A stretch of DNA of 64,000 nt, taken from NCBI GenBank assembly GCA_021824175.1, contig JAKALP010000026.1, positions 1 through 64,000 on the forward strand. The letters are read 5' to 3'. The DNA is from Deltaproteobacteria bacterium (GTDB lineage Bacteria > Desulfobacterota > Desulfobacteria > Desulfobacterales > Desulfosarcinaceae). Under the pieces are notes generated by a model. That model saw nothing but the letters and a program-made list of their open reading frames with translations, did no database searches and was not told the DNA's origin. Below, in pieces: positions 14,920 through 23,292 of this stretch (positions are counted from its first letter, which is position 1; every line of letters starts with the position of its first letter). The translations under genes and the position numbers were made by a program.

Positions 14920-16140
14920 CTATAGCGCCATCACCACGTCGGCGGAGATCAGCGGCTCGCCCATCTCGTGGGCCATGTTCATGGCGCGCGCCACGTAGTT
15001 GTTAACTAAAAGCGGGTAGGCGTGGCTGACCCTGCCTTTGCCGTCGCGACTGGTGGAGGTCAGGCGCTGGGAGAGTGCGTCGAATGCATCTTCGGTAAAT
15101 ACTTCCCCCACCGGTTTTCCAACCCGTTTGAATTTGACGGCCAGATATTCCTTCAGGTTGCCATTGAGCCCCCGGATCTCGGCCACTTGCACTCGGCGAA
15201 TCACTTCGCGCATGTCGACATTCTGGCCCTCGTTGAACATGTGTTTGAGTTCGCTCTGGCCAATCAACACGATGCCCAGAAGCTTGCGGTAGCCGTCTTC
15301 CAGCTCATAGAAACGTTTTAAATACTTCAGGGTGCGCACGTTGAGATCATGGGCCTCTTCTATTATTAGTACGGCACGATAACCGCTTTTGGCGCGGTCC
15401 ATTAACAGGCGCTGCACCTGGCGCGTCTTGTCTTCCAGTTTCGATCGGCATTTCTCGGAGCTGATGTCCTGGATGATGGCATCACAAATGGCTGCGGCGG
15501 TCAGGCGCGTCTTGTCAATCATTTGCGGGTAGATCACCAGTGTGTCGCCGTCGCGTTTGAGGGTCTCCACCACTTTGCGGCGCATGACGCTCTTGCCGGA
15601 GCCGACTTCTCCGACCACCGCCAGGAATCCGCCATGCCGGGCCGCGTCCAGCATGGCCGCCTCGATGTAGCGGTGCTCATCGCTCATGTAGATATCGGCA
15701 TCTTTCTGGATGTCATCGATGAACGGATTGCGGAAGCACTTGAAGTGCTTCAGGGCCTCTTGACTGATCATTTCCACCTCCCAATTGATAGTGATGATGT
15801 TAGGATCGCCGGTCGTTATGGCCGGTGTAGATTTTCTTTTTTGGGCTTTTGCCTGGCGCATGTCGCGGCCGAGGGGCGCGAACAGGTCGTTCATGGTGAT
15901 CCCTCGTTTTTGCATCCAGGCCGCCACCTGTGGCCGCGCGCTGATGGACCTTTCAAGTGCCTCGCGGAAACCTGAAATTTTGGATGGGATGTATCCGCGA
16001 TTAATAGCCAGACATATCGTTGTTTTACTGCACCCCAACTCCTCTGCCAGTTCGACTTGGCTGATGCGGCAATCGTTGATTACTTCCTTGATGCGCATTG
16101 GGTTGAACGGAATATCCCATGCTTTGTTTTTGTTGGGCAT
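14920..16140 (-). CDS. Transposition target ATPase, MuB/ExeA-type AAA+ with N-terminal HTH
   Basis: The 406-residue protein would bind target DNA, deliver it to the transposase and stimulate strand transfer. The N-terminus has a helix-turn-helix (RISQVELAEELGCSKTTICL, about 25-44). The AAA+ core has Walker A GEVGSGKS (177-184) and Walker B AVLIIEEAH (256-264). The ATPase is closer to the ExeA/TniB style than to classical MuB, which lacks this length. GAGGAGGAGGT precedes the ATG; it follows the transposase gene by 26 bases. Confidence 0.88.
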   Translation of the reverse strand: MPNKNKAWDIPFNPMRIKEVINDCRISQVELAEELGCSKTTICLAINRGYIPSKISGFREALERSISARPQVAAWMQKRGITMNDLFAPLGRDMRQAKAQKRKSTPAITTGDPNIITINWEVEMISQEALKHFKCFRNPFIDDIQKDADIYMSDEHRYIEAAMLDAARHGGFLAVVGEVGSGKSVMRRKVVETLKRDGDTLVIYPQMIDKTRLTAAAICDAIIQDISSEKCRSKLEDKTRQVQRLLMDRAKSGYRAVLIIEEAHDLNVRTLKYLKRFYELEDGYRKLLGIVLIGQSELKHMFNEGQNVDMREVIRRVQVAEIRGLNGNLKEYLAVKFKRVGKPVGEVFTEDAFDALSQRLTSTSRDGKGRVSHAYPLLVNNYVARAMNMAHEMGEPLISADVVMAL

Positions 16141-16166
16141 ACCTCCTCCTCGCTGAAAAGTTTGTG

Positions 16167-17840
16167 TTATATGGCGTTGGCAATGGGTTCGGCGCTGCGC
16201 CAGTTTTCACCGTCGCAGATCTTTTTGAATACTTCTTCGGCTATTCCGATATCGATGCTGTCGCCATAGGCCTGGCGCAATTCGCTGTTCAACTCCCGCG
16301 TCACCGTGATTCCCGCATTGCGCAGCCGCTTCAACAGATCCATAATGGGTATGGCCACTGCCCGAACTTCCCGCGATACCTCCATGGGTGTGCCTCGCCG
16401 CGGCATGGGCACCACCGCCACTTTGTCGGCCTGGTTGCCGAACACTTGCAGCGTTCCGCCAAAGGGCAGATCGTGCTTTTTCTTCTCATCGCCGAACGCC
16501 ATATTGTCGTTGACCTTGCGTGTTTTCTGGGCCGCTGTCTCCGGCTGGGCCTTGTACTCCCGGCCAATAACGGCCGCACTTTCCTGGAACCCGCCGGGCA
16601 ATTTTCCGATGGGGTCAATCAGATATTCCGTGTCGCCGAACACCACTCCCACCTGGGGAGAGTGATAGGGCCGCAGGATCACCCGGACTTGCTTGCGCGG
16701 GCCGATGCCGTCGATATGCTTCAATCGGTAGGTCTCGTTGCGGAAGGTGATGGTGTAATCCGGGTTGACGGTGCGCGTCACTTCCGGCTCGGCGTACAGG
16801 TCGCGCAGGATCTCATCGCACGGCAGGTCACGGATTTGATCCTGGCGGATGGTCAGCCAGCAGGCGGTGCGGGTCATGCCATGGCGGCGGTGGGTGCGGG
16901 TGCCGTTCCAGTGCACCAGCCAGTCGGATACCCATTCGTTGAGCTCATCGATGGTGGAGGCCGGCTCCAGGTGCAAGCGTGCCTCGAAGTGGGTCTCCAC
17001 GATGTTCTGGGCACACTCGGCCGATCCCTGCCGGCGCGGGTTGTGTGGCATATTGGCTGGGATCTCGATCCCCAGCCACCGCAGGAACTCCATGATGCCC
17101 TTGGCGATGTTGGCCGATCCGGCATCCATCAACAAAAACAATGGAACACCGTGAAAGGGTGCTTTTTCCAGATCTGATCCGCGCCAGGCCGAGGATAAGA
17201 AATCAAAGGTCATGCGCGCATTTTCGCCGCTGGTTTGGTAGTATTTGACGAAGAGGTAATGGCTGAAATGATCGGCCAGAATCAGCCGGAAGATGCGCTC
17301 TTTGATTTTGTCGAAGTTCTTCGGCTTCTTCTCATTGAAGTCGCGCTCATCCATGAACCCCAGGCCCTTGCGGCCTTTCAGGTAATACTGGATGCAGATC
17401 GAGGCGTCGAATACATGCACATGGTTCGGGTGCAGGCTGGCCATGCGGATGCACGGTGTGGGAGCATCCAGGGCCGCGCCGTTCATTTCCCGTTCCCGCA
17501 GCAGTGCTGTTAGGCGGCCGTCCGAAATGCGCCCGCGCTCGATCACGCCGTTATCTTCGGCAATGGCCAGGGCTTCGGAAACCGGCAGGATACAGCCTTT
17601 TACTTCCCGCGCCGTGGTCTGGATCAGCGTGGACACAAATTGCAGTTGGTGGTCGTTCAAGGTGCAGTTGCCGGCATCCGACCTGCGCTTGCGGCCGCTG
17701 TCGAACCCGTATTTGCCGGCGATCCGGTATAGCGTGGCCGCGCTCTTCCCGCTTAAATGCTGGTACTCGGCAATGATGCGGTCTTTCTCCCCATTGACGG
17801 CCAGCGAAAGGCGCCTGGCCATTTCCCGCGCCCATTCCAT
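16167..17840 (-). CDS. DDE transposase, MuA-like (rve integrase core)
   Basis: The 557-residue protein catalyses end cleavage and strand transfer of the prophage. The catalytic triad is visible: Asp145 in HVFDAS, Asp239 in LLMDAGSAN and Glu275 in GSAECAQN, with exactly 35 residues between the last two, the D,D-35-E spacing of the retroviral integrase fold. A helix-turn-helix part occupies about 1-60. A C-terminal beta-barrel-like Mu region follows from about 370. It is about 100 residues shorter than MuA (663), mainly at the N-terminus. GAGGAGTAGGCC precedes the ATG. Confidence 0.92.
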   Translation of the reverse strand: MEWAREMARRLSLAVNGEKDRIIAEYQHLSGKSAATLYRIAGKYGFDSGRKRRSDAGNCTLNDHQLQFVSTLIQTTAREVKGCILPVSEALAIAEDNGVIERGRISDGRLTALLREREMNGAALDAPTPCIRMASLHPNHVHVFDASICIQYYLKGRKGLGFMDERDFNEKKPKNFDKIKERIFRLILADHFSHYLFVKYYQTSGENARMTFDFLSSAWRGSDLEKAPFHGVPLFLLMDAGSANIAKGIMEFLRWLGIEIPANMPHNPRRQGSAECAQNIVETHFEARLHLEPASTIDELNEWVSDWLVHWNGTRTHRRHGMTRTACWLTIRQDQIRDLPCDEILRDLYAEPEVTRTVNPDYTITFRNETYRLKHIDGIGPRKQVRVILRPYHSPQVGVVFGDTEYLIDPIGKLPGGFQESAAVIGREYKAQPETAAQKTRKVNDNMAFGDEKKKHDLPFGGTLQVFGNQADKVAVVPMPRRGTPMEVSREVRAVAIPIMDLLKRLRNAGITVTRELNSELRQAYGDSIDIGIAEEVFKKICDGENWRSAEPIANAI

Positions 17841-17843
17841 GGC

Positions 17844-18971
17844 CTACTCCTCTCCGTCCTCTGCAAACCCTGTGTTGGTCTGGTTTGGGTTGCAATGGCC
17901 TGAGGGTCGTGTGCATTTTCCGAACCCGCCAGGAATCTTGACGCCCTTGGCCGGATTCATGCGCCCTTTGTGAAAACTGCAGCCGTTGCAGTTGCCGCCG
18001 TTGGGATGGTCATTATTTATGGTTGCGCTTTCTGGCGCTTCTGCTGCCGGCCGATTGCGCAAGTGCGGCGGCACCCAATCGTCATCCATCTCCGGCGTGC
18101 CGTAAAAATCCGCCGCCGTGTCATAGGCCGCGATGATCACGCGCTTGAAGTAATCCAGGGTGTGCATCAGTTTGGCTTTCATGCGCGCGGTGGGGTTTTC
18201 CGGCAGCGGGTTTTTCTCCGGGTCGAACTCCATCAAAAAGCCGTCGACAATGGTGCGGGAGTTGTCCAGATTTTGGATGATGGCGTCTTCTTCGGCGGTC
18301 AGGCCCTTGGCTTCGGCCCGGCCTTCGAATTTGGCCAGCTCCTTGGCCTGCTTGTTGATGAGCGTCTGTTTGTCCTTGAGCACTTTGTCGCGGCCGCGCA
18401 GGTCCGCCTGGATATCTTCTATTTGCTTGTCCTTGGTCTCCAACAGGGATTCGATGGCGGCCTGCAAGTCTTCGGCGTTATCCTTGGAGAGCGGAATTCT
18501 TTCTTCGCCGATGGTGATGTATTCGGCGTCGATGACTACGTCGCCATTATGGGCGAGTTGGCGGAGTTGGCGGAGGTCACGGTAGCCAACATTTAAAGCG
18601 CCAACCGTTAGCAAAAATTCTTCACCGAATGTGGCCAGGTTCTGAAGGTCAAGGTCGGCCTTCTGGCGGGATATTCCCAAATATTCGCAAAACTTATCCC
18701 ACGTACCGACGTCCGGAAGATCCTTGTAAATCTTGGTATCCTTTACCTGCTTCAGCCAAACCAAATTGCTAACGTTGGCGAATTTTGAAAACATGTTCGC
18801 GGCCCTGATCTGGCCAATCATTTCGTGAGTCCGGGCTATCAGCTTTTCCCTGCTCTCCTGTTCCGCTTCCTTTAACACTTCCTGTTTCTGCTCCATTTCC
18901 ACTACCGACAAAGCCGCCGCCGTATCCGGGTCCGTTTTGGTCGTCTTCTTGAATAGACTTTGCCTAGCCAT
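17844..18971 (-). CDS. Coiled-coil early protein with C-terminal four-Cys motif
   Basis: The 375-residue protein starts at ATG 18971, inside the end of the upstream winged-helix gene. Residues about 50-140 are globular (VWLKQVKDTKIYKDLPDVGTW), about 165-230 a long coiled coil (KDKQIEDIQADLRGRDKVLKDK), and the tail carries CNGCSFHKGR...KCTRPSGHC, a C-x2-C-x21-C-x6-C pattern suited to zinc or an iron-sulfur cluster. It ends 4 bases before the transposase start. Genes in this slot are common in Mu-like phages of Desulfobacterota, but I know no function; a role with the transposase is inferred from coupling. Confidence 0.7.
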   Translation of the reverse strand: MARQSLFKKTTKTDPDTAAALSVVEMEQKQEVLKEAEQESREKLIARTHEMIGQIRAANMFSKFANVSNLVWLKQVKDTKIYKDLPDVGTWDKFCEYLGISRQKADLDLQNLATFGEEFLLTVGALNVGYRDLRQLRQLAHNGDVVIDAEYITIGEERIPLSKDNAEDLQAAIESLLETKDKQIEDIQADLRGRDKVLKDKQTLINKQAKELAKFEGRAEAKGLTAEEDAIIQNLDNSRTIVDGFLMEFDPEKNPLPENPTARMKAKLMHTLDYFKRVIIAAYDTAADFYGTPEMDDDWVPPHLRNRPAAEAPESATINNDHPNGGNCNGCSFHKGRMNPAKGVKIPGGFGKCTRPSGHCNPNQTNTGFAEDGEE

Positions 18972-19266
18972 CTGTTTTCACTCCTATGTCGTTGAGGTTG
19001 CGTTTTATGCGGTCGATGCCGCTTTCCAACTGGGCCTTGCGCCGCGCCCAGAATACCGCCAGTCCGTCGCCAAGTTCGAAGTGTTCGCCGATGCGCCGCA
19101 CCAGGCGGTCATCTTCCAGGGTGACCAGGTGACACATGGCCGTGCCGTTAGGGATGCCCAGCGCTCGGGCCACATGCGCGCCGGGCACCGGCTCTTTCTG
19201 ATCCGCCAGAAAGCGCAGGATCTGGATCGTGGTCTGTACTGCCGCGATTCTTCGATAGGTCGTCAT
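18964..19266 (-). CDS. IclR-type winged-helix regulator, short
   Basis: The 100-residue protein has only the DNA-binding part of IclR-like proteins: TIQILRFLADQKEPVPGAHVARALGIPN followed by a wing (LEDDRLVRRIGEHFELGDG). No ligand domain follows. Start and stop overlap both neighbours (TAATG). It is probably an early-gene regulator or a transposition accessory DNA-binding protein. Confidence 0.75.
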   Translation of the reverse strand: MTTYRRIAAVQTTIQILRFLADQKEPVPGAHVARALGIPNGTAMCHLVTLEDDRLVRRIGEHFELGDGLAVFWARRKAQLESGIDRIKRNLNDIGVKTDG

Positions 19267-19691
19267 TAAAATTCTCCTCTTACGCCCACCGAGATATTAT
19301 TGGCCACATAAGATGCTTCAACTCCTATAGAGATATATTGCCACATGGCTCGCGGGTGTATGTCTGCATCGATGATCGGCACTCGCCATCTCCTCGGCAG
19401 TAGTCCGGTGACCACCCAATGCAGCGCCAGCGTCGATCCCATATAAATGTCTACTGTAGATGTGGATGGGTAACTGCCCATCAGTGGGTTTGTTTCGTGG
19501 TATGCATCGGGTCGCGACGCCGCCTCGCGCGTCTGCGACCAATCCGCGATATGCAGCGCTGTGTAGGCGCACTCGGCAATCTTTTCTTCACGGCTCCAGC
19601 CGGAACAACTGGCGAGCATGGTGATGCATAGCATCGCCGCCACAAAGGACAGATCGGGAAGTAATTTGAATAATAACTTTCGATAGGCCAT
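19266..19691 (-). CDS. Predicted lipoprotein in the prophage early operon
   Basis: The 141-residue product has a lipoprotein signal: Lys/Arg N-terminus, hydrophobic stretch FVAAMLCITMLASC with a good LASC lipobox. The mature part includes YHETNPLMGSYPS and a hydrophobic segment (STLALHWVVTGLLP). A lipoprotein among the transposition genes is unexpected; superinfection exclusion is a possible role but is only a guess. AAAAGGAGATAGAT precedes the ATG. Confidence 0.6.
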   Translation of the reverse strand: MAYRKLLFKLLPDLSFVAAMLCITMLASCSGWSREEKIAECAYTALHIADWSQTREAASRPDAYHETNPLMGSYPSTSTVDIYMGSTLALHWVVTGLLPRRWRVPIIDADIHPRAMWQYISIGVEASYVANNISVGVRGEF

Positions 19692-19703
19692 ATCTATCTC
19701 CTT

Positions 19704-20186
19704 TTATCTCTTTCCAAGTTCTCTTTTGAGCCGCCGCATTTCAAGCAGCGTCTCCTCTAGTTTTCCAAGCGTCATCTGGCGCAACTCCGCGCCAGTGGCC
19801 ACTTGCGCGCCTTCGTAGCTGACGATCAGGTTTGCCGGGTGCAGGTGTTTGGTCACGGACTGGATGGCCACTAGTAAATAGGCCGGCATCGGGTTGCGGC
19901 AGGTGGGCGGATCGGCCTGCACCCCTTCGGCGCTGCGGCCGAAATAGGCGTTGACCCCATCGACCAGTTGCTCCCGCGATCCGCCCCACTCTTTAATGGA
20001 TTGCTTGGCCGCCATCGCGATTTCGATGGTCAGTTCCAGCTCGTTTTCAAATGTCCTGGGCTGCGTGCCGACGTCGATGGCCTCGGCGATCTGTAACCTG
20101 GCCTCCACGTAGTGCTCAACGCGCTGATCAAAATCAAAATCGAATTGCATCTGATTGGGGTCTAATCTTTTCGAGCCTCTAGACAT
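19704..20186 (-). CDS. Hypothetical early prophage protein
   Basis: The product is about 160 residues from the Met at 20186 (MSRGSKRLDPNQMQFDFDFD...). In-frame starts at 20204 and 20222 are possible, and none has a clear ribosome site. The body is helical, with FENELELTIEIAMAAKQSIKEW and a C-terminal LEETLLEMRRLKRELGKR. No family is recognised. It is the first minus-strand gene after the plus-strand zinc-ribbon gene. Confidence 0.55.
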   Translation of the reverse strand: MSRGSKRLDPNQMQFDFDFDQRVEHYVEARLQIAEAIDVGTQPRTFENELELTIEIAMAAKQSIKEWGGSREQLVDGVNAYFGRSAEGVQADPPTCRNPMPAYLLVAIQSVTKHLHPANLIVSYEGAQVATGAELRQMTLGKLEETLLEMRRLKRELGKR

Positions 20187-20257
20187 GGACGCCCCCGCCG
20201 GCATGAGGTAACCCTTGACCATCAAAAATGTTTTGATTAGGAATAAGGAGGTAGGCT

Positions 20258-20488
20258 ATGCGGTATGTCATGATCTGCGCTTCACCGGATTGTGAGTTTT
20301 CAAAAACAAACAACTACGAACTTGGGGTGGATCAATTTTGCCCGGCCTGCGGGCATGACTTCCTATGGAAGTGCCCGCACTGCGGCAGGCCGCTGCGCGA
20401 CAAGGGCGCGCTCTTCTGTTCTGGGTGCGGCAAACCGCTCAAGGATAAAAAGTGCGAGGACGGCCATGGAGACTCCGCTACTGGTTGA
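20258..20488 (+). CDS. Zinc-ribbon protein on the strand opposite the early operon
   Basis: The 76-residue protein has three Cys pairs, FCPACGHDF, KCPHCGRPL and FCSGCGKPL, as in double zinc ribbons (DUF7577/zinc-ribbon_2 style), plus C8/C13 near the N-terminus. A strong AAGGAGGTAGGCT precedes the ATG. It sits between ner and the rest of the early operon but reads the other way, converging on ner with an 11-base overlap of the ends. It could be made in the lysogen, for example for exclusion or as a moron. Confidence 0.65.
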   Translation: MRYVMICASPDCEFSKTNNYELGVDQFCPACGHDFLWKCPHCGRPLRDKGALFCSGCGKPLKDKKCEDGHGDSATG

Positions 20489-20693
20489 CGGATCTTTTCA
20501 TGTAATAATCCGGCCAGATCTGCTCAACGGGACGGCCGATTACTCTGGATATTTCATGGCGCACGGGGGCCGAAACAGCGCCGTGCCATATCACCAGGTT
20601 GACCGTGGCTTTGGTGACGCCGACTGTCCGCGCAATTTCGGTCTGCGTTTTTCCGGCACGCTCAATGGCGTGTTTGATTTCGATGGGTTCCAT
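20478..20693 (-). CDS. Ner-like/Cro-type helix-turn-helix regulator
   Basis: The 71-residue protein is an HTH of the Ner/Nlp and YdaS style: IKHAIERAGKTQTEIARTVGVTKATVNLVI. It is divergent from the CI-type repressor across about 98 AT-rich bases, matching the repressor/ner switch of Mu, where Ner dampens both early and repressor transcription. GAGAG is a weak ribosome site. Confidence 0.8.
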   Translation of the reverse strand: MEPIEIKHAIERAGKTQTEIARTVGVTKATVNLVIWHGAVSAPVRHEISRVIGRPVEQIWPDYYMKRSVNQ

Positions 20694-20791
20694 TGAATCT
20701 CTCGCGTTGCTTTTTTGTGGTCCTATTTGTCAAATTTTAAAAGTTAAATTTCACATATTCGTTAACCTGTCAACAAAAAATTGACGATAAA
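20694..20791. promoter_or_regulatory. Repressor/ner divergent switch region
   Basis: The 98-base AT-rich gap between divergent regulators holds a perfect -35 TTGACA on the minus strand (20773-20768), with AATTTA 17 bases on (20750-20745) as a possible -10 for the early operon. TGTCAA occurs twice (20729 on and 20768 on), and GTCAA...TTGAC forms a dyad near 20769-20784; these are candidate operators. Assignment is by position and motif only. Confidence 0.5.
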
Positions 20792-21367
20792 ATGAATTCG
20801 AAAGCAATAATTGACCGAATAAGAGAGATTTCTGGGTTATCCAATAAGGAAATCGCGTCAAAAATATTTGGAATTTCAGATAGTAACCTATCAAATAAGA
20901 TAAGACGTGGCAGTCTTGATATGGATAAGTTGGTTGAGTGGTCTGCTAACGTTTTAGTGAATTTACACTGGCTGTTAACTGGGGCAGGTAAACCTTATAT
21001 AAACGATGCTGTGCAGGATATAGAAGAGGGCGCCTATTCTATTGTGGATGGTGTAAATGAGATCAATTCAACCAATAAATCCAATAATGTGATTGATATT
21101 GATCATGATAATATTATCAGGCAGTTCATCGATAAGTCGTTTGCCCGTGACATTAATTTGGGATTAGTTAAAATTGAACGAATGAATCCGTCCCAGTATC
21201 GTGAGATTGGTGCCTATATAAAAGGGATAGCAAAGGGGCTCGAAATTGCCTCAAAGCCGACATTCAAAAGTGACCGTCGCCAGGCCGAACGACGCATTAA
21301 TGATGATAAAATCCAAAACGGCCACGACCGTCGTACAGGAAATGATAGAAGGAAAACGGGGATATAG
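20792..21367 (+). CDS. CI-type prophage repressor
   Basis: The 191-residue protein has an N-terminal Phage_CI-type HTH (IIDRIREISGLSNKEIASKIFGISDSNLSNKIRRG, as two segments over residues 5-39), with the typical LHWLLTGAGKPY after it. The middle part is acidic and poor in structure; no peptidase dyad is evident, so SOS cleavage is unlikely. The tail is very basic with repeated DRR (SDRRQAERR, DRRTGNDRRKTG). It is AT-rich compared with the early operon and lacks a clear ribosome site. It is the lysogeny repressor by position. Confidence 0.78.
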   Translation: MNSKAIIDRIREISGLSNKEIASKIFGISDSNLSNKIRRGSLDMDKLVEWSANVLVNLHWLLTGAGKPYINDAVQDIEEGAYSIVDGVNEINSTNKSNNVIDIDHDNIIRQFIDKSFARDINLGLVKIERMNPSQYREIGAYIKGIAKGLEIASKPTFKSDRRQAERRINDDKIQNGHDRRTGNDRRKTGI

Positions 21368-21368
21368 G

Positions 21369-21402
21369 GCCTGGTCATATCAAGGCCCGAAAGGGCCAGG
21401 CT
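21369..21402 (+). terminator. Hairpin after the repressor gene
   Basis: Inner arms GGCCC (21384-21388) and GGGCC (21393-21397) close a GAAA loop, and outer GCCTGG/CCAGGC extend the pairing. It begins 2 bases after the stop codon at 21365-21367. There is no T-run, so termination strength is uncertain. Confidence 0.4.
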
Positions 21403-21526
21403 ACTAACGGGCCGCTTTCATACATATCGCACATATCAAAAGGCAACTTGATTACACTGAATTATTCGGATGAAATTGCCTGAAGTTATTTCTAATGAAC
21501 CTTGTTCTTAATTGGATATATTGAAA

Positions 21527-21961
21527 ATGGAAAAAGTCTGTTTCGCATGCCGAAAAGCTATAGATAAAAATGCAACCATCTGCCCCTTTTGCAGAAGTGT
21601 TATTGATTATGATTGCCTTACCGAAATTAAAAGCGATGATATTGTGCGGAAAACTTCATTTATTATAAAATCAATAGCTTTTATGATTTTATCGATATTA
21701 GTCGGTATATCGTTGATAACCGGACTGGCGCTTTTTGGTTTTTGGGTAGGTATTTTTTGCGGATTAATTATGATCGCAATAATAGCGGCTATCTATGATA
21801 GCTTACGAATTGGAGGCACAGATAAAGCTAAGATCGATTGTCCTTTTTGTGATTTTACCTCAGAGTATTCATGGAATTTTAACGCTCTTTCGCCTGGTAG
21901 CCGAGCTAAATTTATATGTTCAAAATGCAAACATAAGATCTTTGTCGCAGTCACCCAATAG
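21527..21961 (+). CDS. Zinc-ribbon membrane protein at the prophage edge
   Basis: From ATG 21527 the product is 144 residues. An N-terminal zinc ribbon (VCFACRKAID...CPFCRSVI) is followed by two membrane helices (about 45-90: FMILSILVGISLITGLALFGF and the next segment) and a second ribbon (CPFCDFTSEYS...CSKCKHKIF). Base composition is AT-rich like the repressor. It lies outside the repressor, where Mu has its end, so it is either a lysogenic-conversion gene within the prophage or a host gene next to it. Function unknown. Confidence 0.6.
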   Translation: MEKVCFACRKAIDKNATICPFCRSVIDYDCLTEIKSDDIVRKTSFIIKSIAFMILSILVGISLITGLALFGFWVGIFCGLIMIAIIAAIYDSLRIGGTDKAKIDCPFCDFTSEYSWNFNALSPGSRAKFICSKCKHKIFVAVTQ

Positions 21962-22062
21962 CTATCAAAACAGTTTTGAAAACGGCCCCAAAATCTCATC
22001 CTTGTAACCCATATGTAAACTACCGTGAACCTCCGTTTCGCAATTACTAAGGATCTTTTTTC

Positions 22063-22296
22063 TCAACCCCCCTCAGGGAGAACCCCTTCTGAACCTGAAA
22101 TAGCAATCATCATATTGACACCAGCTCCTTCTGCATAATTGTTCATCTTAATCGGCCGGACGGTAACACCCGGAAACTTCGTCCAATGCGGGCCAATGGG
22201 CCGCACCTCGAAATGGAATTTTTTGCCCGCGGACGGCTGAAAATCAGCGGCGGTCCATACTTCCGGCCGCGGACGATATTCTTCTAATTCATACAG
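22063..22296 (-). pseudogene. Orphan open frame beside the prophage, possible remnant of a host gene
   Basis: A minus-strand frame of 78 codons without ATG reads like real protein (RPEVWTAADFQPSAGKK, FHFEVRPIGPHW, KFPGVTVRPIKMNNYAEGAG) and ends with TGA at 22063. An in-frame TGA lies just upstream of 22296, so the N-terminus is missing. It could be the 3' end of a gene truncated on integration or by deletion. I do not recognise the family. The rest of 21962-22308 shows no other feature. Confidence 0.3.
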
Positions 22297-22308
22297 TCAG
22301 GAGGCCTT

Positions 22309-23292
22309 ATGAAAGCCTTTGTGTGTACCGAATTCGGACCGGTGGACAATTGTAAGGTCCAGGAAATAGAACTGCAAAAACCGGACAAGGATCAGGTCCT
22401 GATCGAAGTAAAAAGTGCTTCGCTTAACTTTCCGGATGCCCTGATGATCGAAGGCCGCTATCAGGTCAAGCCGCCGCTGCCCTTTAGTCCCGGCATGGAC
22501 CTGGCCGGCGTGGTGCGCCAGGTGGGTGAAGGGGTCACCCATGTCAAAGCGGGCGACCGGGTGATCGCGTTTTCGGGCGTGGGCGCGTTCGCGGAGATGT
22601 GCCTGGCGCCCAAGGATAAAGTGGTTCCCATGCCGGCAAATATGTCGTTTGACGCTGCCGCGGCCTATGGGATCACCTATGCTACGGCCATTCACGGATT
22701 TCGGGAGTGTGGTCGGCTGCAGCCCCATGAAACCGTGCTGGTACTGGGCGCGGCCGGCGGCGTGGGCATTGCCGCCATCGAGGTGGCCAAGGCCATGGGC
22801 GCCCAGGTGATCGCGGCGGCTGGTACGGATGAGAAAGTGGCCCTTTGCCGCAAGGTCGGCGCCGACCTGACCATCAACTATAATAAAGAGGATTTGCGTG
22901 CCCGGACCCTGGAATTGACCGGTGGCAAGGGCGCGGATGTGGTCTTTGATCCCGTGGGTGGCGATTACACCATGAATGCCTTGCGGGCCACGGCCTGGGG
23001 CGGACGGTTGCTGGTGGTGGGTTTCGCGGCCGGCGATATTCCCAAAGTGCCGCTCAATTACGCCCTATTGAGCGAGCGCGCCATTGTCGGCGTTTTCTGG
23101 GGGGCGTGGGCGGCCCGCGACCCGGAAGGGCAGCGCCGCAACATGGAGACCATGGCGCGCTGGTTCGCCGAAGGACGAATCAATCCGGTGATCGATTCGA
23201 CCATTTCATTGGCCCAGATTCCCGATGCCGTGAAGCGCCTGACCAACCGTCAGGTTAAAGGCAAGGTGATCGTCAAGATCCAGAATGATTAG
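22309..23292 (+). CDS. NADPH:quinone oxidoreductase-like MDR family protein
   Basis: The 327-residue zinc-free medium-chain reductase probably reduces quinones or enoyl/enone substrates with NADPH. The N-terminal GroES-like fold has LNFPDALMIEGRYQVKPPLPF and GVGAFAEM; the nucleotide-binding fold has LVLGAAGGVGIAAIEVAKAMG (about 144-164). The end IPDAVKRLTNRQVKGKVIVKI is typical of the QOR subgroup. CAGGAGGCCTT precedes the ATG. Its stop codon overlaps the left arm of a palindromic element. No operon partner is present. Confidence 0.88.
   Translation: MKAFVCTEFGPVDNCKVQEIELQKPDKDQVLIEVKSASLNFPDALMIEGRYQVKPPLPFSPGMDLAGVVRQVGEGVTHVKAGDRVIAFSGVGAFAEMCLAPKDKVVPMPANMSFDAAAAYGITYATAIHGFRECGRLQPHETVLVLGAAGGVGIAAIEVAKAMGAQVIAAAGTDEKVALCRKVGADLTINYNKEDLRARTLELTGGKGADVVFDPVGGDYTMNALRATAWGGRLLVVGFAAGDIPKVPLNYALLSERAIVGVFWGAWAARDPEGQRRNMETMARWFAEGRINPVIDSTISLAQIPDAVKRLTNRQVKGKVIVKIQND

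Larger units (their letters stand above)
1..22062 (-). mobile_element. Mu-like transposable prophage (partial, left part)
   Basis: The block shows the Mu gene order: divergent CI-type repressor and Ner-like regulator, DDE transposase, AAA+ ATPase, Gam, GemA, Mor-family activator, lysis genes, DUF1804-type small terminase, large terminase, portal, gpF-like protein, capsid. All but two genes read leftward, and many overlap stop-to-start. The tail module and right terminus lie outside the window. The left terminus was not located: it must lie after the repressor stop at 21367 and before the host oxidoreductase at 22309, so the right edge given here is approximate. No 5-bp target duplication can be tested with only one end present. 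Confidence 0.9.

Noticed and set aside
16119-17177. 352-codon plus-strand frame over the transposase
   Set aside because: Antisense of a clear DDE transposase; composition of a third-position shadow.
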